DNA of 64,000 nt from JAAYTL01 sp031460505 (GTDB taxonomy: Bacteria; Bacillota; Clostridia; Tissierellales; Tissierellaceae), in assembly GCA_031460505.1 (NCBI GenBank), contig JAVKTT010000001.1, forward strand, positions 186,001-250,000, given 5' to 3'. Of this stretch, positions 24,996 through 34,344 are shown piece by piece (within the stretch, counting starts at the first letter, position 1; every line of letters starts with the position of its first letter). The notes under the pieces are model-generated. The model had not been told where the DNA came from and searched no databases. It saw only the letters and a program-made list of their open reading frames with translations. The position numbers were made by a program, and so were the translations under genes.

Positions 24996-26116
24996 AAATT
25001 ATCGAATGACTTTTCCTGTACGAAATTTTGTATATTAAATAACATAAGTACCTCATCGATATCATTTCTTCTAATATAGTCCATAATATCAATCTTATAG
25101 TATCTGGGATCAATTATTATTACCTCTTCGTAGTTATTTACTAAGAAAGGTACAAAACTATTGGCAAAGGAATCTTTAATTATTAATATGGTTTTATCAT
25201 TTTTTACTGATGTTTCTATTTCGATTAAGGGTTTATCTCCACCTAAAAAGTAGGAATATTTATCTGTTTTGTTTAAGTAGGACTCATCATAAATACTATT
25301 GTCTTTTATATCATTGTTAATAGTAATATTATAATTTATTTCTTTCTTTGGTATATAAGAATAAATTTGATCAGGACTGCCTAAATAAAAATTAGCTTTT
25401 CTATAACTTGTTCCTAAAAATTCATCATTTACTTTTGTAATTATAAAATCTTGAATTGCTAGAGGATTCTCTCCCATTGACTCTAAATAAAGCTTATAAG
25501 CATAATAAGCACCTTTAGTAGTCCAATGATGATCTGTTTTATAGTAGATATATTCATTGTTTTTTTCTTTATATATATTGAGTAAATCTAGTATATTAAT
25601 ATTATCACTTAATAAAGACTCTACTCTGTCTACGATAGCCTTTTCATCTATTATTGGTGCATATAGTGGCAACTTATCTTTTAATACTTGAGATTTAGTT
25701 GGAATTAATAATGCATTGATTTCTATATCCTTATTATATTTACTTAAATTACTTAAAAAGATATTGATATTATCCATATTCTTTCTAAACTGTTCTTCGT
25801 CTAACTCTCCATCCACATCAAATAGATAGTTATTTTTTCCAAAGTATACCCTATTGTTATCCTTTTTTAACAAAACTAAATCTCCAATGGTCTTTAAGCT
25901 TATCCAACTATCTCTATTTATAAATTGATCAGAAGCATACTTTTCAAATTCTGTGCTAAATTTACCACTTATTAAATTGTCTAAATTAAGTTTAGGAAGT
26001 TCTTGTAAATATCTATTCTCTTTAGTTGAAAATACTTTACTTGGTTCCAAAACATTCACAAATGATATAAATAATAATAATCCTACAAACATTATAGTTT
26101 TTATTTTGTCTTTCAT
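24986..26116 (-). CDS. DHHW-family (AlgJ/AlgX-like) exopolysaccharide O-acylation protein
   Basis: A 376-residue extracytoplasmic protein with an N-terminal membrane anchor (about 7-23) and an SGNH-like domain carrying TDHHW at 194-198; Asp195/His197 fit the catalytic pair, and GDKPLIEIE with IIKDSFAN supplies the other conserved block. Such proteins move acyl groups from an MBOAT partner to a surface polysaccharide or are structural partners in that step. The MBOAT gene lies 10 bp upstream on the same strand, so they form an operon. Which polymer is modified is not shown; no glycosyltransferase adjoins. Confidence 0.87.
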   Translation of the reverse strand: MKDKIKTIMFVGLLLFISFVNVLEPSKVFSTKENRYLQELPKLNLDNLISGKFSTEFEKYASDQFINRDSWISLKTIGDLVLLKKDNNRVYFGKNNYLFDVDGELDEEQFRKNMDNINIFLSNLSKYNKDIEINALLIPTKSQVLKDKLPLYAPIIDEKAIVDRVESLLSDNINILDLLNIYKEKNNEYIYYKTDHHWTTKGAYYAYKLYLESMGENPLAIQDFIITKVNDEFLGTSYRKANFYLGSPDQIYSYIPKKEINYNITINNDIKDNSIYDESYLNKTDKYSYFLGGDKPLIEIETSVKNDKTILIIKDSFANSFVPFLVNNYEEVIIIDPRYYKIDIMDYIRRNDIDEVLMLFNIQNFVQEKSFDNLSR

Positions 26117-26126
26117 TGTTTTCCTC

Positions 26127-27542
26127 CTAAAACCTAAAATATAAGAAAGGATTATAGCTTTGGTCTACTAAATATGCTACTGATAAAACAAGTACTAATA
26201 GTAGAAATAAATTTTCCACTATATATAATATATGGCTATTATGCTTCTGACTAATATAGTTCCATAGTCTTTTAGGCACATCACTACATCCTACAATCAG
26301 AATTAAAAATAATAATATATTGGTGTATAGTAAATACAATGAAGTATCGTTAATAAAACTATTATTTCCGTACCCAAATAAGGTTTTAATAAAACTAAGC
26401 CCGTCTGTCATATTATCAAAGGCAAATATTGTCCAAGAAATCACTATTAATAACAGAGTATAGATCCTTTGAAAAAATGGAGGCAGTTTCATTAGTACAT
26501 TTAGCATGAAATTTTTCTCTAATATGAGTATAACTCCAAAATATAATCCCCATAAAGCAAAATTCCAACTTGCTCCATGCCAAATACCTGTTAACAACCA
26601 GACTATAAATATATTTCTTATATTATTTAATCTTCCATTTCTATTACCACCTAAAGGTATATATACATACTCCTTAAACCATGTTCCTAAAGATATATGC
26701 CATCTTCTCCAAAACTCCGTAATACTTTTAGACATATATGGATAGTTAAAGTTCTCCTGGAAATTAAATCCAAATATTTTTCCTAGACCAATTGCCATAT
26801 CTGAATACCCCGAGAAATCAAAGTAAATTTGGAATGTAAAGGCCAATATTCCTAACCATGCAGTTAAAATAGGGATATTGATGATACTCATTTTAGAGAT
26901 AATATTCCACAATACACCTATATTGTTTGCTAACAATACCTTCTTTCCTAATCCAAGAATAAACCTCTTAATACCTTCTCCTATTAAAACAAAGGATTCT
27001 ACTCTATTATCCATTTCTTCTGCAACTGTTTGATATCTAACTATGGGACCTGCTATAAGTTGAGGAAATAATGTTACATAGGTACCAAAGGAGATAATAT
27101 TATTTTGAACTTTGGTATCACCCCTGTAGACATCTATTGTATAGGACATAGTTTGAAAAGTGTAGAAGGATATTCCTATTGGTAAAGTAATGTTTAGAGG
27201 TTGAAAATTCACATTAAAAACATTATTTATATTAAAAATTATAAAATCAGCATACTTAAAAAAACATAATAAACCTAAATTAACAAGAATGGATATTGTT
27301 AACCATAATTTAGCATAATTATCTCTTTTTAGATCCTTATTTAAGTCTACGCCTCTACCACAGGTATAATCTATGATAGTAGAAAATAACATTATCCATA
27401 TATATTTTGGTTCTCCCCAACTGTAAAAAAAAAGACTAAAGACAAATAACACAAAATTCCTATATCTCCTTGGTGTAATAAAATATATGGTTAATACAAA
27501 TGGTAAAAAGTAAAATAAAAATAATATGCTGCTAAAAACCAT
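26127..27542 (-). CDS. MBOAT O-acyltransferase (AlgI/DltB-like)
   Basis: Polytopic membrane acyltransferase of 471 residues, about ten to twelve membrane segments. Family motifs are present: GISFYTFQTMSY near 123-134, WRRWHISLGTW at 278-288, and the catalytic His322 in TGIWHGASWNF. AlgI-type members pass acetyl groups across the membrane for surface polysaccharide acetylation. It is paired with the DHHW protein encoded downstream. Starts at ATG 27542 following AAGGAGG. It could be in a single transcript with the ECF sigma genes upstream, though a hairpin lies in the gap. Confidence 0.9.
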   Translation of the reverse strand: MVFSSILFLFYFLPFVLTIYFITPRRYRNFVLFVFSLFFYSWGEPKYIWIMLFSTIIDYTCGRGVDLNKDLKRDNYAKLWLTISILVNLGLLCFFKYADFIIFNINNVFNVNFQPLNITLPIGISFYTFQTMSYTIDVYRGDTKVQNNIISFGTYVTLFPQLIAGPIVRYQTVAEEMDNRVESFVLIGEGIKRFILGLGKKVLLANNIGVLWNIISKMSIINIPILTAWLGILAFTFQIYFDFSGYSDMAIGLGKIFGFNFQENFNYPYMSKSITEFWRRWHISLGTWFKEYVYIPLGGNRNGRLNNIRNIFIVWLLTGIWHGASWNFALWGLYFGVILILEKNFMLNVLMKLPPFFQRIYTLLLIVISWTIFAFDNMTDGLSFIKTLFGYGNNSFINDTSLYLLYTNILLFLILIVGCSDVPKRLWNYISQKHNSHILYIVENLFLLLVLVLSVAYLVDQSYNPFLYFRF

Positions 27543-27562
27543 GATTCCTCCTTAAATTAATC

Positions 27563-27584
27563 AAGTCTGGTACTAACCAGACTT
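27563..27584. other. Intercistronic hairpin before the MBOAT gene
   Basis: 9-bp stem AAGTCTGGT/ACCAGACTT with a 4-nt loop between the DUF4358 and MBOAT genes. On the minus strand no good T-tract follows, so partial termination or an mRNA processing site is more likely than a full terminator. Confidence 0.5.
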
Positions 27585-27591
27585 AACATTT

Positions 27592-28122
27592 TTATTCAAA
27601 AAACGAGTTTATTACATCTTCAGCTCTTTTTACTTCAGCCTTTGCATATTCAAGTCTTTCTTCATCTGATGCCTCTTCTCTATCATCATACTTTCCTAAC
27701 ATTAAAAAGAAAGCATAATCTCCATGTCTTATTACTTTTGCAGCATTTACTTTAGCAATGTTCATTGGATACTGGATTGACTCTTCAACAAGGAATGTTC
27801 TATACTTTTCTAAGCCTGATTCAACTATATCCCCTTTTCCTTCCACTGCCTTAATAGCAATAAGTGTATCTACTCCTAGGCTCATCATTGGTGCTTCTGC
27901 TATAAAAGACTCAATATCTTCTTCTTTTAATCCAGTAAAACTCTCTATCTCTTCTAAAGTTAGTTCTCTATTTGGATAATAGTCCTCCCCATATGCTTCT
28001 TTAACCACTTCATGTACCTCTTTTAAATCTATAATTTTTACTTCCTCTTTATTTGGGGTACACCCAGCTAAAAAAGATGTCATCATAATAACAGCTAAAA
28101 ACAATACAAAAAACTTTTTCAT
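27592..28122 (-). CDS. DUF4358-like lipoprotein
   Basis: A 176-residue secreted protein with a signal peptide ending in the lipobox LAGC (Cys21), so it is probably lipid-anchored on the outer face of the membrane. The body resembles DUF4358 proteins, which are often encoded beside DHHW/MBOAT acylation genes in Clostridia, as here. It contains no catalytic motif I can name. It lies 4 bp after the possible anti-sigma gene, so transcription is probably shared. A supporting role in surface polymer acylation is inferred from context only. Confidence 0.65.
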   Translation of the reverse strand: MKKFFVLFLAVIMMTSFLAGCTPNKEEVKIIDLKEVHEVVKEAYGEDYYPNRELTLEEIESFTGLKEEDIESFIAEAPMMSLGVDTLIAIKAVEGKGDIVESGLEKYRTFLVEESIQYPMNIAKVNAAKVIRHGDYAFFLMLGKYDDREEASDEERLEYAKAEVKRAEDVINSFFE

Positions 28123-28126
28123 AAAA

Positions 28127-28741
28127 CTATCTCCTATCTATATTTTCTTTAATAATATCTAAATCGTATGTGTTACCTGTCTTATCTACAAATAAGTCTT
28201 TATCTATTTCACTAAATTGGCTTTCACTTCCATGAACTAAATAGTAAACACCATTTTCATCTTTATTTAGGAAGAGTAGACTCTTATTACTCTTACTAAA
28301 TTCACCTTCCATCGCAGAAAAAATTTTATTTTTTTTAACTTTTCCACCTTTTACTCTTAAGAGTATCTCATTCTCTTTTATATCTCCTAATAAAACATTC
28401 TCTAGTTGGATATCTACATCTGTATATATATAGTTGCTTTCTTCTACATATTGGCTTTTGTAAATCTTCTTTGCCTTTCCAATAACTATGTAGTCTGCCT
28501 CTAAGAAATTTAATTGAGGATCAACTAGTTCTAAGATTCTTGCCATCTGAGGAATCTCTACATAATCATTAGATTCAAAAATTTGACTTCTAAAAACTAA
28601 TAGTGGTAGGATTACAATGATTGCTGCAATAGATGAAAATCTTAAATATTTTTTATAAATATAATTTTTGTTTTTTCTTTCTTCTTCCATAATCTTTGCT
28701 TTGTTATAAACACCTTCTAAAAATTCTTTATTACTCTTCAC
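28127..28741 (-). CDS. Single-pass membrane protein, possible anti-sigma factor
   Basis: A 204-residue protein with a cytosolic N-terminus of about 35 residues, one membrane helix (FSSIAAIIVILPLLVF) and an extracytoplasmic domain of about 150 residues. It directly follows an ECF sigma gene and overlaps it by 11 bp, the common position of an anti-sigma factor, but I see no zinc-binding HxxxCxxC motif. The start is GTG at 28741, 8 nt after GGAG; the TTG at 28762 reported by the longer frame lies before that ribosome site. Anti-sigma function is inference from position and topology. Confidence 0.6.
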   Translation of the reverse strand: MKSNKEFLEGVYNKAKIMEEERKNKNYIYKKYLRFSSIAAIIVILPLLVFRSQIFESNDYVEIPQMARILELVDPQLNFLEADYIVIGKAKKIYKSQYVEESNYIYTDVDIQLENVLLGDIKENEILLRVKGGKVKKNKIFSAMEGEFSKSNKSLLFLNKDENGVYYLVHGSESQFSEIDKDLFVDKTGNTYDLDIIKENIDRR

Positions 28742-29285
28742 CCCTTTCAACTCCTTCCTCAAACTTTTCCTTTAGGGCTTTTCTAGCTCTATGGATTAGT
28801 ATCTTTGTTTGCCCTAAGGTTTTTCCTAAAATCTTTGAAATATCTTCATATGACAATTCCTCAAAATTTGCAAGATAAATAGCCCTTTCATAGTTAGGGT
28901 TTAATTTCTTTAGATTAGTAAGAAGTAATCTTTTTTCTTCATCTTTTATTACTTTTTCTTCGAGGGTATTTTCTTCATATAATATTTCATTTTCAATATG
29001 ATGAGGTACTAATTTTAATCTTGACTGTTTTCTTACATAATCTATAGCTTTATTTCTACCAAGTGTATATATAAATGTCTTAAAGCCATGTTTTAAGTCA
29101 TATTTTTCTTTATAAACAAAAATATAAGCAAAAACATCTTGAGCAATATCCTCAGCCATGTATAAATCTCCACCAGTATATCTAGAAATAAAATATATTA
29201 AATTATCTTTGTGATTAATCACAAGACTTTCAAAGGCACCTATATCGCCTTCGATAAAGTTTTTATATAAAATTTTATCTTCCAT
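28731..29285 (-). CDS. ECF-family RNA polymerase sigma factor
   Basis: A 184-residue sigma factor. Region 2 contains YTGGDLYMAEDIAQDVFAY (residues about 38-56) and region 4 contains YEDISKILGKTLGQTKILIH, the DNA-binding helix-turn-helix. It belongs to the ECF (extracytoplasmic function) group and heads a run of minus-strand genes: the possible anti-sigma, a lipoprotein, MBOAT and DHHW. That layout suggests an envelope signal controlling surface O-acylation (inference). Start ATG at 29285. Confidence 0.9.
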   Translation of the reverse strand: MEDKILYKNFIEGDIGAFESLVINHKDNLIYFISRYTGGDLYMAEDIAQDVFAYIFVYKEKYDLKHGFKTFIYTLGRNKAIDYVRKQSRLKLVPHHIENEILYEENTLEEKVIKDEEKRLLLTNLKKLNPNYERAIYLANFEELSYEDISKILGKTLGQTKILIHRARKALKEKFEEGVERGEE

Positions 29286-29394
29286 TGGAGTCCTCCATTG
29301 TCTTTCATATATTATTCGTATAAAAGCTATAAAAGTTACAGTGATTTAATAAAATTATATATTAACAAAACTTAAAAATTAATTGCTATATTAA

Positions 29395-29443
29395 AAATAA
29401 ATGGCTATGATTTACACACCTTAAGTGTCAAAATCATAGCCAT
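29395..29443 (-). terminator. Terminator of the second PLP enzyme gene
   Basis: Perfect 13-bp outer stem ATGGCTATGATTT/AAATCATAGCCAT (29401-29443) with inner ACAC/GTGT pairing, then TTTATTTTTAA on the minus strand. Confidence 0.85.
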
Positions 29444-29494
29444 ACTTAAACCAAATCCATATTATACTTTTACTTATTAATTATTTACTTAGTC

Positions 29495-30691
29495 CTAATT
29501 AAATACTGACTCTAACGCTTGGCCCAAATCAGCAATAATATCATTGTAATCTTCAAGACCAATACTAAATCTATAGAATCCTTGTCTAAATTCTTCTGGA
29601 TATAAATCCATCTTTTCACCATTTTTACTATTGTATACTATTAAACTTTCCCCATCCCCTAATGAAACCGCATGAACTATCATCTTCAGATGACTTAATA
29701 ATTCGTAGTGTTGCTCTTCTGTACCATCTAATCCAAAGCAGATCATTCCTGAATAGCCGTTATGCATTTGTTTTTTAGCTAACTCATGTTGTGGATGACT
29801 TTCAAGCCCTGGATAGTATATAAATCTTACTTTTTCATGATTTTCTAAGAACTTAGCTACTTCCATAGCATTTTCATTTATTTGTTTCATTCTGATAGGA
29901 AGCGTAGTCATTCCTCTAGCAATTAACCATGCATTAAATGGACTAAGTACACCACCAACATTTACCATCGCTTCGGTCTTAATTTTTTCAATTAGTTCTT
30001 TTCTACCTAATACACAACCACCTAAACTATCACCGTGACCGTTTATATATTTTGTCATACTATGAATCAATAAATCTACTCCTAATTCAAGTGGTGATTG
30101 GCACATAGGTGAAGCAAATGTTCCATCCACGCTTAACAGTGCTCCTGCTTCTTTAGCTATTTTTGATATTTCTGCTAAATCACTAATGCCTGTTGTTGGG
30201 TTACCTGGTGTTTCTACATGAATTAGTTTAGTATTTGGTTTTACTGCATTTTTAACTGCTTCTAAATCTGTTGTATCTACAAGACTAACTTCAATGTCAT
30301 ATTTTGCTGGTAAAAAGTTTCTAAATAATAAATTAACTGCCGCATAACAAACTTGTGAACATACAACATGGTCACCTGAACTTAAAAATGTAAAGAAAGT
30401 ACTTGCCAATGCAGATACTCCACTGCCTAACGTAACACAAGCTTCAGCATTCTCTAATTTTGCTAACTTCTCTTCTAAAACAAATTGATTCACATTACCA
30501 TTTCTAGAATATATATATGAATCTATACCACTCCAATCTGGTTCTGTCCCATCAGTAGGTAATCTGTATATATTGCTCATATATATTGGTGCTTTAACTG
30601 CTGGTGCTGCAGCCCCTTCTGAAGCTACTTCATTTCCAGCATGTACACATATTGATGATGCTCCTAAATTCTGATCAAAATCTTTAGTCAT
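29495..30691 (-). CDS. Trans-sulfuration-family PLP enzyme, second copy
   Basis: A 398-residue fold-type I PLP enzyme, paralogue of the island enzyme at 15181-16353 with long identical runs such as VETPGNPTTGISDL and SMTKYINGHGDSLGGCV. The PLP lysine (SMTKY), aspartate (VDGTFA), tyrosine (VCYAAVN) and YSRN phosphate grip are present. Candidate activities are cystathionine gamma-synthase/lyase or methionine gamma-lyase; its exact reaction cannot be read. It is encoded 58 bp after an AGCS symporter gene on the same strand. Its DNA is AT-rich like the chromosome, unlike the island copy, so the two copies have different histories. Confidence 0.82.
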   Translation of the reverse strand: MTKDFDQNLGASSICVHAGNEVASEGAAAPAVKAPIYMSNIYRLPTDGTEPDWSGIDSYIYSRNGNVNQFVLEEKLAKLENAEACVTLGSGVSALASTFFTFLSSGDHVVCSQVCYAAVNLLFRNFLPAKYDIEVSLVDTTDLEAVKNAVKPNTKLIHVETPGNPTTGISDLAEISKIAKEAGALLSVDGTFASPMCQSPLELGVDLLIHSMTKYINGHGDSLGGCVLGRKELIEKIKTEAMVNVGGVLSPFNAWLIARGMTTLPIRMKQINENAMEVAKFLENHEKVRFIYYPGLESHPQHELAKKQMHNGYSGMICFGLDGTEEQHYELLSHLKMIVHAVSLGDGESLIVYNSKNGEKMDLYPEEFRQGFYRFSIGLEDYNDIIADLGQALESVFN

Positions 30692-30749
30692 AGAAATTCC
30701 TCCTTATATATTAACAGTATCACTGTTACTTACATCATGAAAATCCAAC

Positions 30750-32132
30750 TTATTTTGCTTCTAATTCATCCCAATATTTAGGTACAAGTTCTCCACGTTT
30801 CACTTGGGACTCATAATCGTTTAATATTTCTTTTACTTCCTTAGATAATAATAGAACTGCAGTTAAGTTTGATAATACCATCATTGCATTCGCAAAATCT
30901 GTTATTTGCCAAGTAATAGCTGGAGCTAATACAGCTGCTATGACCATACATGTTAATACAAAAATTTGATAAGTCCTTACTGCTTTATTAGTATTTTTAC
31001 CTCTAGCTAAATATCTAACGTTTACCTCACCCATATAGCAACAACTAATGCATGATGTAAATGCAAAGAATAGAATTGCTAAAGCAATAACCCATTTACC
31101 AGCACTACCTAGAGCAATACCAAATGCCTCTTGAGTAAGCGCTAAATCTGTTTTTCCGCTATCTAATGCACCAGTAACCAATATTATAAAAGATGTACTA
31201 GAACAAACGATTATAGTATCTATAATTACTGCTAACATAGCGGAGAAACCTTGGTTAGCTGGATGAAAAACATTTGCAGTAGCATTGATATTTGGTGTTG
31301 TACCTTGTCCAGCTTCATTAGAGAATAACCCTCTAGCAGTACCATGTCTAATAACCTCTTTAATTGAGAAACCAGCAATACCACCAATAACTTGTTTAGT
31401 TCCAAATGCACTTTTAAATATTAAAGCCAAAACTGCTGGAAATTTATCTATATTTGTGCCAACTATATAAAATGCTATTAATAAATATATTGCGGTCATA
31501 AATGGAACTACTTTTTCTGCAAAACCTGAAATAGACTTTATCCCACCTACTATTACTAAACCTGTTAATATAGCGATACTAATTCCAATTAATAGAGGAC
31601 TAATATTAAGTACACCTTTAAGCCCTGTAGTCATAGAGTATGCATGCATCATAGGTGAAGTTGTTCCTATACCTAAAATAGCAGCTATAGCAAAGAAAGT
31701 TCCTAGAGCTTTAGATTTCAAGCCTTGCTCCATGTAATATGCTGGCCCACCTACATATGTACCATCATCGTTTCCACTCGGTAATCTATATTTTATAGCT
31801 AAAACGTTTTCCGAGAAGATAGTAGTTGTACCTACTAATGCTGTTATCCACATCCAGAATACTGCACCTGGTCCACCTGTTGCTATTGCTGTTGCAACTC
31901 CCATTAAGTTTCCAGTACCTACTTGTGATCCTATTACTGTGGCCAAAGCTGCAAAGGATGATATACCATCTTCTCTTGGCCCTTTCATAGTAACGCTTTT
32001 AAACATATCTTTAAAATGTCTTACTAAAGGAAATTTCAAATAAAAAGTTAAATACAATCCGCCTCCAATTAATAAAACGGCTAAAAGTCCACCCCAAAAA
32101 AAGTCATTCGCTCTTACAAGAAAATCCATCAT
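30750..32132 (-). CDS. AGCS-family sodium:alanine/glycine symporter, second copy
   Basis: A 460-residue polytopic carrier with the AGCS signatures GTGNLMGVATAIATGGPGAV and LFSNEAGQGTTPN. It is related to the island symporter at 17543-19075 but lacks the charged ~50-residue C-terminal extension. Co-directional with the PLP enzyme gene and divergent from a LysR gene, mirroring the island apart from the missing racemase. Starts at ATG 32132, 9 nt after AGGAGG. Predicted to import alanine, glycine or a similar amino acid with Na+. Confidence 0.9.
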   Translation of the reverse strand: MMDFLVRANDFFWGGLLAVLLIGGGLYLTFYLKFPLVRHFKDMFKSVTMKGPREDGISSFAALATVIGSQVGTGNLMGVATAIATGGPGAVFWMWITALVGTTTIFSENVLAIKYRLPSGNDDGTYVGGPAYYMEQGLKSKALGTFFAIAAILGIGTTSPMMHAYSMTTGLKGVLNISPLLIGISIAILTGLVIVGGIKSISGFAEKVVPFMTAIYLLIAFYIVGTNIDKFPAVLALIFKSAFGTKQVIGGIAGFSIKEVIRHGTARGLFSNEAGQGTTPNINATANVFHPANQGFSAMLAVIIDTIIVCSSTSFIILVTGALDSGKTDLALTQEAFGIALGSAGKWVIALAILFFAFTSCISCCYMGEVNVRYLARGKNTNKAVRTYQIFVLTCMVIAAVLAPAITWQITDFANAMMVLSNLTAVLLLSKEVKEILNDYESQVKRGELVPKYWDELEAK

Positions 32133-32259
32133 GGGTAAATTCCTCCTATTTTGTTTGCTTTTATTTTTTTGTTTATTTCTATTAAGCTAGATTAAGTTTA
32201 CCTCCTTTCTTAAATTTGATTATTCTAAAACTTAATAGAATATAAATGATACGGTTTTC

Positions 32260-32273
32260 CTGATAAATATCAG
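32260..32273. promoter_or_regulatory. Palindrome in LysR/AGCS control region
   Basis: CTGATAAATATCAG, arms CTGATA/TATCAG with a 2-bp centre, about 130 bp before the symporter start. Candidate regulator site; function unproven. Confidence 0.4.
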
Positions 32274-32351
32274 TACTTCGTATTTGTTAATTAATATACA
32301 TACATTATAATCCTAATATAGCAATCTGTAAAACAAATGATATCTATCATA

Positions 32352-32372
32352 TCAATCAATAATATTGATTGA
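32352..32372. promoter_or_regulatory. Palindromic LysR-operator candidate
   Basis: Perfect 10-bp arms TCAATCAATA and TATTGATTGA around a single A, 50 bp before the LysR start, in the divergent gap between regulator and symporter. LysR regulators typically bind such sites in divergent promoters and repress their own gene. Confidence 0.55.
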
Positions 32373-32421
32373 TTAAGTTAAGAAAATTCAATATAATTAA
32401 GTTAACTAAAGGAGGATTAAA

Positions 32422-33321
32422 ATGGAAATACACCAACTAAACATATTTATTCATGTTGCAAGAATTAAGAACTTTACCCAAGTAGGTCGAATTCTTGGAT
32501 ATTCTCAATCAAATATTAGTGCACAGATTCAACAACTAGAAAAGGAGATAGGAGCACCTCTTTTTAATAGGATTGGACGCAAAGTTTCACTTACACAATA
32601 CGGGGAAGAATTGTTACCATATGCACAGGAAATTGTATCTACAGCAATACGCATGGAAAACTTTCTTAAATCTGATGAAGCTATGGGTGGTACAGTCAAG
32701 GTAGGAATTGTTGAATCACTATTTGAACTGGTAACGGAAAAAACAATAACTAATTATCATAGTCGTTTCCCTAATGTTAGAATTGAACTAACAGTAGATG
32801 GAACTGCTAACTTAAAGGAAATGTTACAGCAAGGTACTTTGGATTTGGCTTGTCTGATAGATGATGCTCCTTCAAAAGCTGAGTGGAATTGTTGGCATGT
32901 TATAGATGTACCTATTGTTATAATTGCAAATTCTAATTATAATATTTCTAAGAAAGATAATATAACCCTAAGAGATTTAAAAGATGAGGAATTCATATTA
33001 ATGGAGCAATCTGCGCGATATACTATTTATTTTAAAAATAAAATGACTGAAACTGACATAAAATTTCATTCTGTTTTAAAGTTACAGAGCGCAAGTATGG
33101 CTTGTAGATTAGTTGAAAATGGACATTATTTATCTGTTTTGCCGCTTTATAGCGTTGTCAAATCCGCAGAACAAGGAAAGGTTAGAATACTAAATGTTGA
33201 GGATTTTTCACACACACAATATGTGCAAACAATTCTTCATCCAAACAAGGTTATTATTCCTCAGATAGAAGGATTCCTTGAGGAATTATATGTTGTTTTA
33301 GAAGATGTTGTTTCTGTTTAG
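32422..33321 (+). CDS. LysR-family transcriptional regulator, second copy
   Basis: A 299-residue LysR protein with N-terminal HTH (KNFTQVGRILGYSQSNIS) and C-terminal effector-binding fold. It has exactly the same length as the island LysR at 14090-14989 and shares the LFNR...LTQYGE block. Divergent from the AGCS-PLP enzyme operon, which it probably controls in response to the transported amino acid or a metabolite. AAGGAGG lies 8 nt before the ATG. A perfect palindrome in the intergenic region is a candidate binding site. Confidence 0.88.
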   Translation: MEIHQLNIFIHVARIKNFTQVGRILGYSQSNISAQIQQLEKEIGAPLFNRIGRKVSLTQYGEELLPYAQEIVSTAIRMENFLKSDEAMGGTVKVGIVESLFELVTEKTITNYHSRFPNVRIELTVDGTANLKEMLQQGTLDLACLIDDAPSKAEWNCWHVIDVPIVIIANSNYNISKKDNITLRDLKDEEFILMEQSARYTIYFKNKMTETDIKFHSVLKLQSASMACRLVENGHYLSVLPLYSVVKSAEQGKVRILNVEDFSHTQYVQTILHPNKVIIPQIEGFLEELYVVLEDVVSV

Positions 33322-33410
33322 CTAAATAATATTTTATATAACTTAACTACTAGTTTGGTATAATACATATGTATATATAAGGGAATTAATAAGATATAAG
33401 GAGGGGTTTT

Positions 33411-34286
33411 GTGAAAAATAAAGGATCTGTCGGATTAATTCTTATAGTAATAGGTGTTATTCTATTACTCTTTAATCTTGGATATATTAATTTTAATGTA
33501 TTTTTAAGTCTCTTCAATCTATGGCCTTTATTATTAGTTGCAGTAGGTATCAGTATTATATTTAAAAACAACCAAGTCGTATCTTATATTACATGGGGAT
33601 TATTTTTTGTAATAATAATAGCTTTTGGTATATATACGCAGGATGTTTCAAATACATTGATTAGTTCCAACGATAATATATTAATAGATAAATCTCCAGA
33701 AACTAAATATGCAGACTTACATTTAGACATTGGAGCGAGTAATATAAATATAAATTCTACTGATGATTATCTTATATTAGTAGATCCATTAGGTAAACCA
33801 CTAGACTATAAGGAGCAATATAAAAATAATAAGGAAAATGCAGTTATAAGTTTTGAGTCAAAGATGTTTAATATTTCAAGAATACAAAGACATAATGAAG
33901 TGAGTAGTTTTTACTTAAATAAGGATGTTATTTGGGATTTGGAGTTTGACTTAGGGGCAATATCGGGAAAGATAAATTTAGAAGATATTCCCGTTAGAAA
34001 AATTGATTTAGATTCAGGTGCAGCGGATTTAACATTTATTCTTGGAAATAAACATGACTTGGATTTTGAAATAGATACTGGTGTTTCAAATGTAAATATA
34101 ATAATGCCTCAGGATGTAGGTTTGAAAATAGAGATAGATTCAGCACTTTCAAGTTCAAATATTAAAGATATGAATTTAATTGCTAGGGGAGATTATTACA
34201 TTTCACGAAATTATGATGAAGCTAATGTTGTAATAAATATGAATATTGATATGGGGCTTGGCAATATTGACTTTAGTTATAGATGA
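33411..34286 (+). CDS. LiaF-like envelope stress membrane protein
   Basis: A 291-residue protein: three short membrane segments in the first ~80 residues (GLILIVIGVILLLFNLG, then LWPLLLVAVGISIIF, then ITWGLFFVIIIAFGIY), typical of the LiaI/LiaF N-terminal region, and a C-terminal beta-helix-like domain with repeated D-GAS/GAAD/GVSN turns similar to DUF2154/DUF4097. In Bacillus LiaF restrains the LiaRS two-component system, but no LiaRS genes lie here. It starts at GTG after AAGGAGGGG. Role in envelope stress is inference. Confidence 0.65.
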   Translation: MKNKGSVGLILIVIGVILLLFNLGYINFNVFLSLFNLWPLLLVAVGISIIFKNNQVVSYITWGLFFVIIIAFGIYTQDVSNTLISSNDNILIDKSPETKYADLHLDIGASNININSTDDYLILVDPLGKPLDYKEQYKNNKENAVISFESKMFNISRIQRHNEVSSFYLNKDVIWDLEFDLGAISGKINLEDIPVRKIDLDSGAADLTFILGNKHDLDFEIDTGVSNVNIIMPQDVGLKIEIDSALSSSNIKDMNLIARGDYYISRNYDEANVVINMNIDMGLGNIDFSYR

Positions 34287-34344
34287 TGAAATCTAAAAAA
34301 TAACTATTGACAAAGTATTTTAAAAAGTATATATTAAGTAACAA

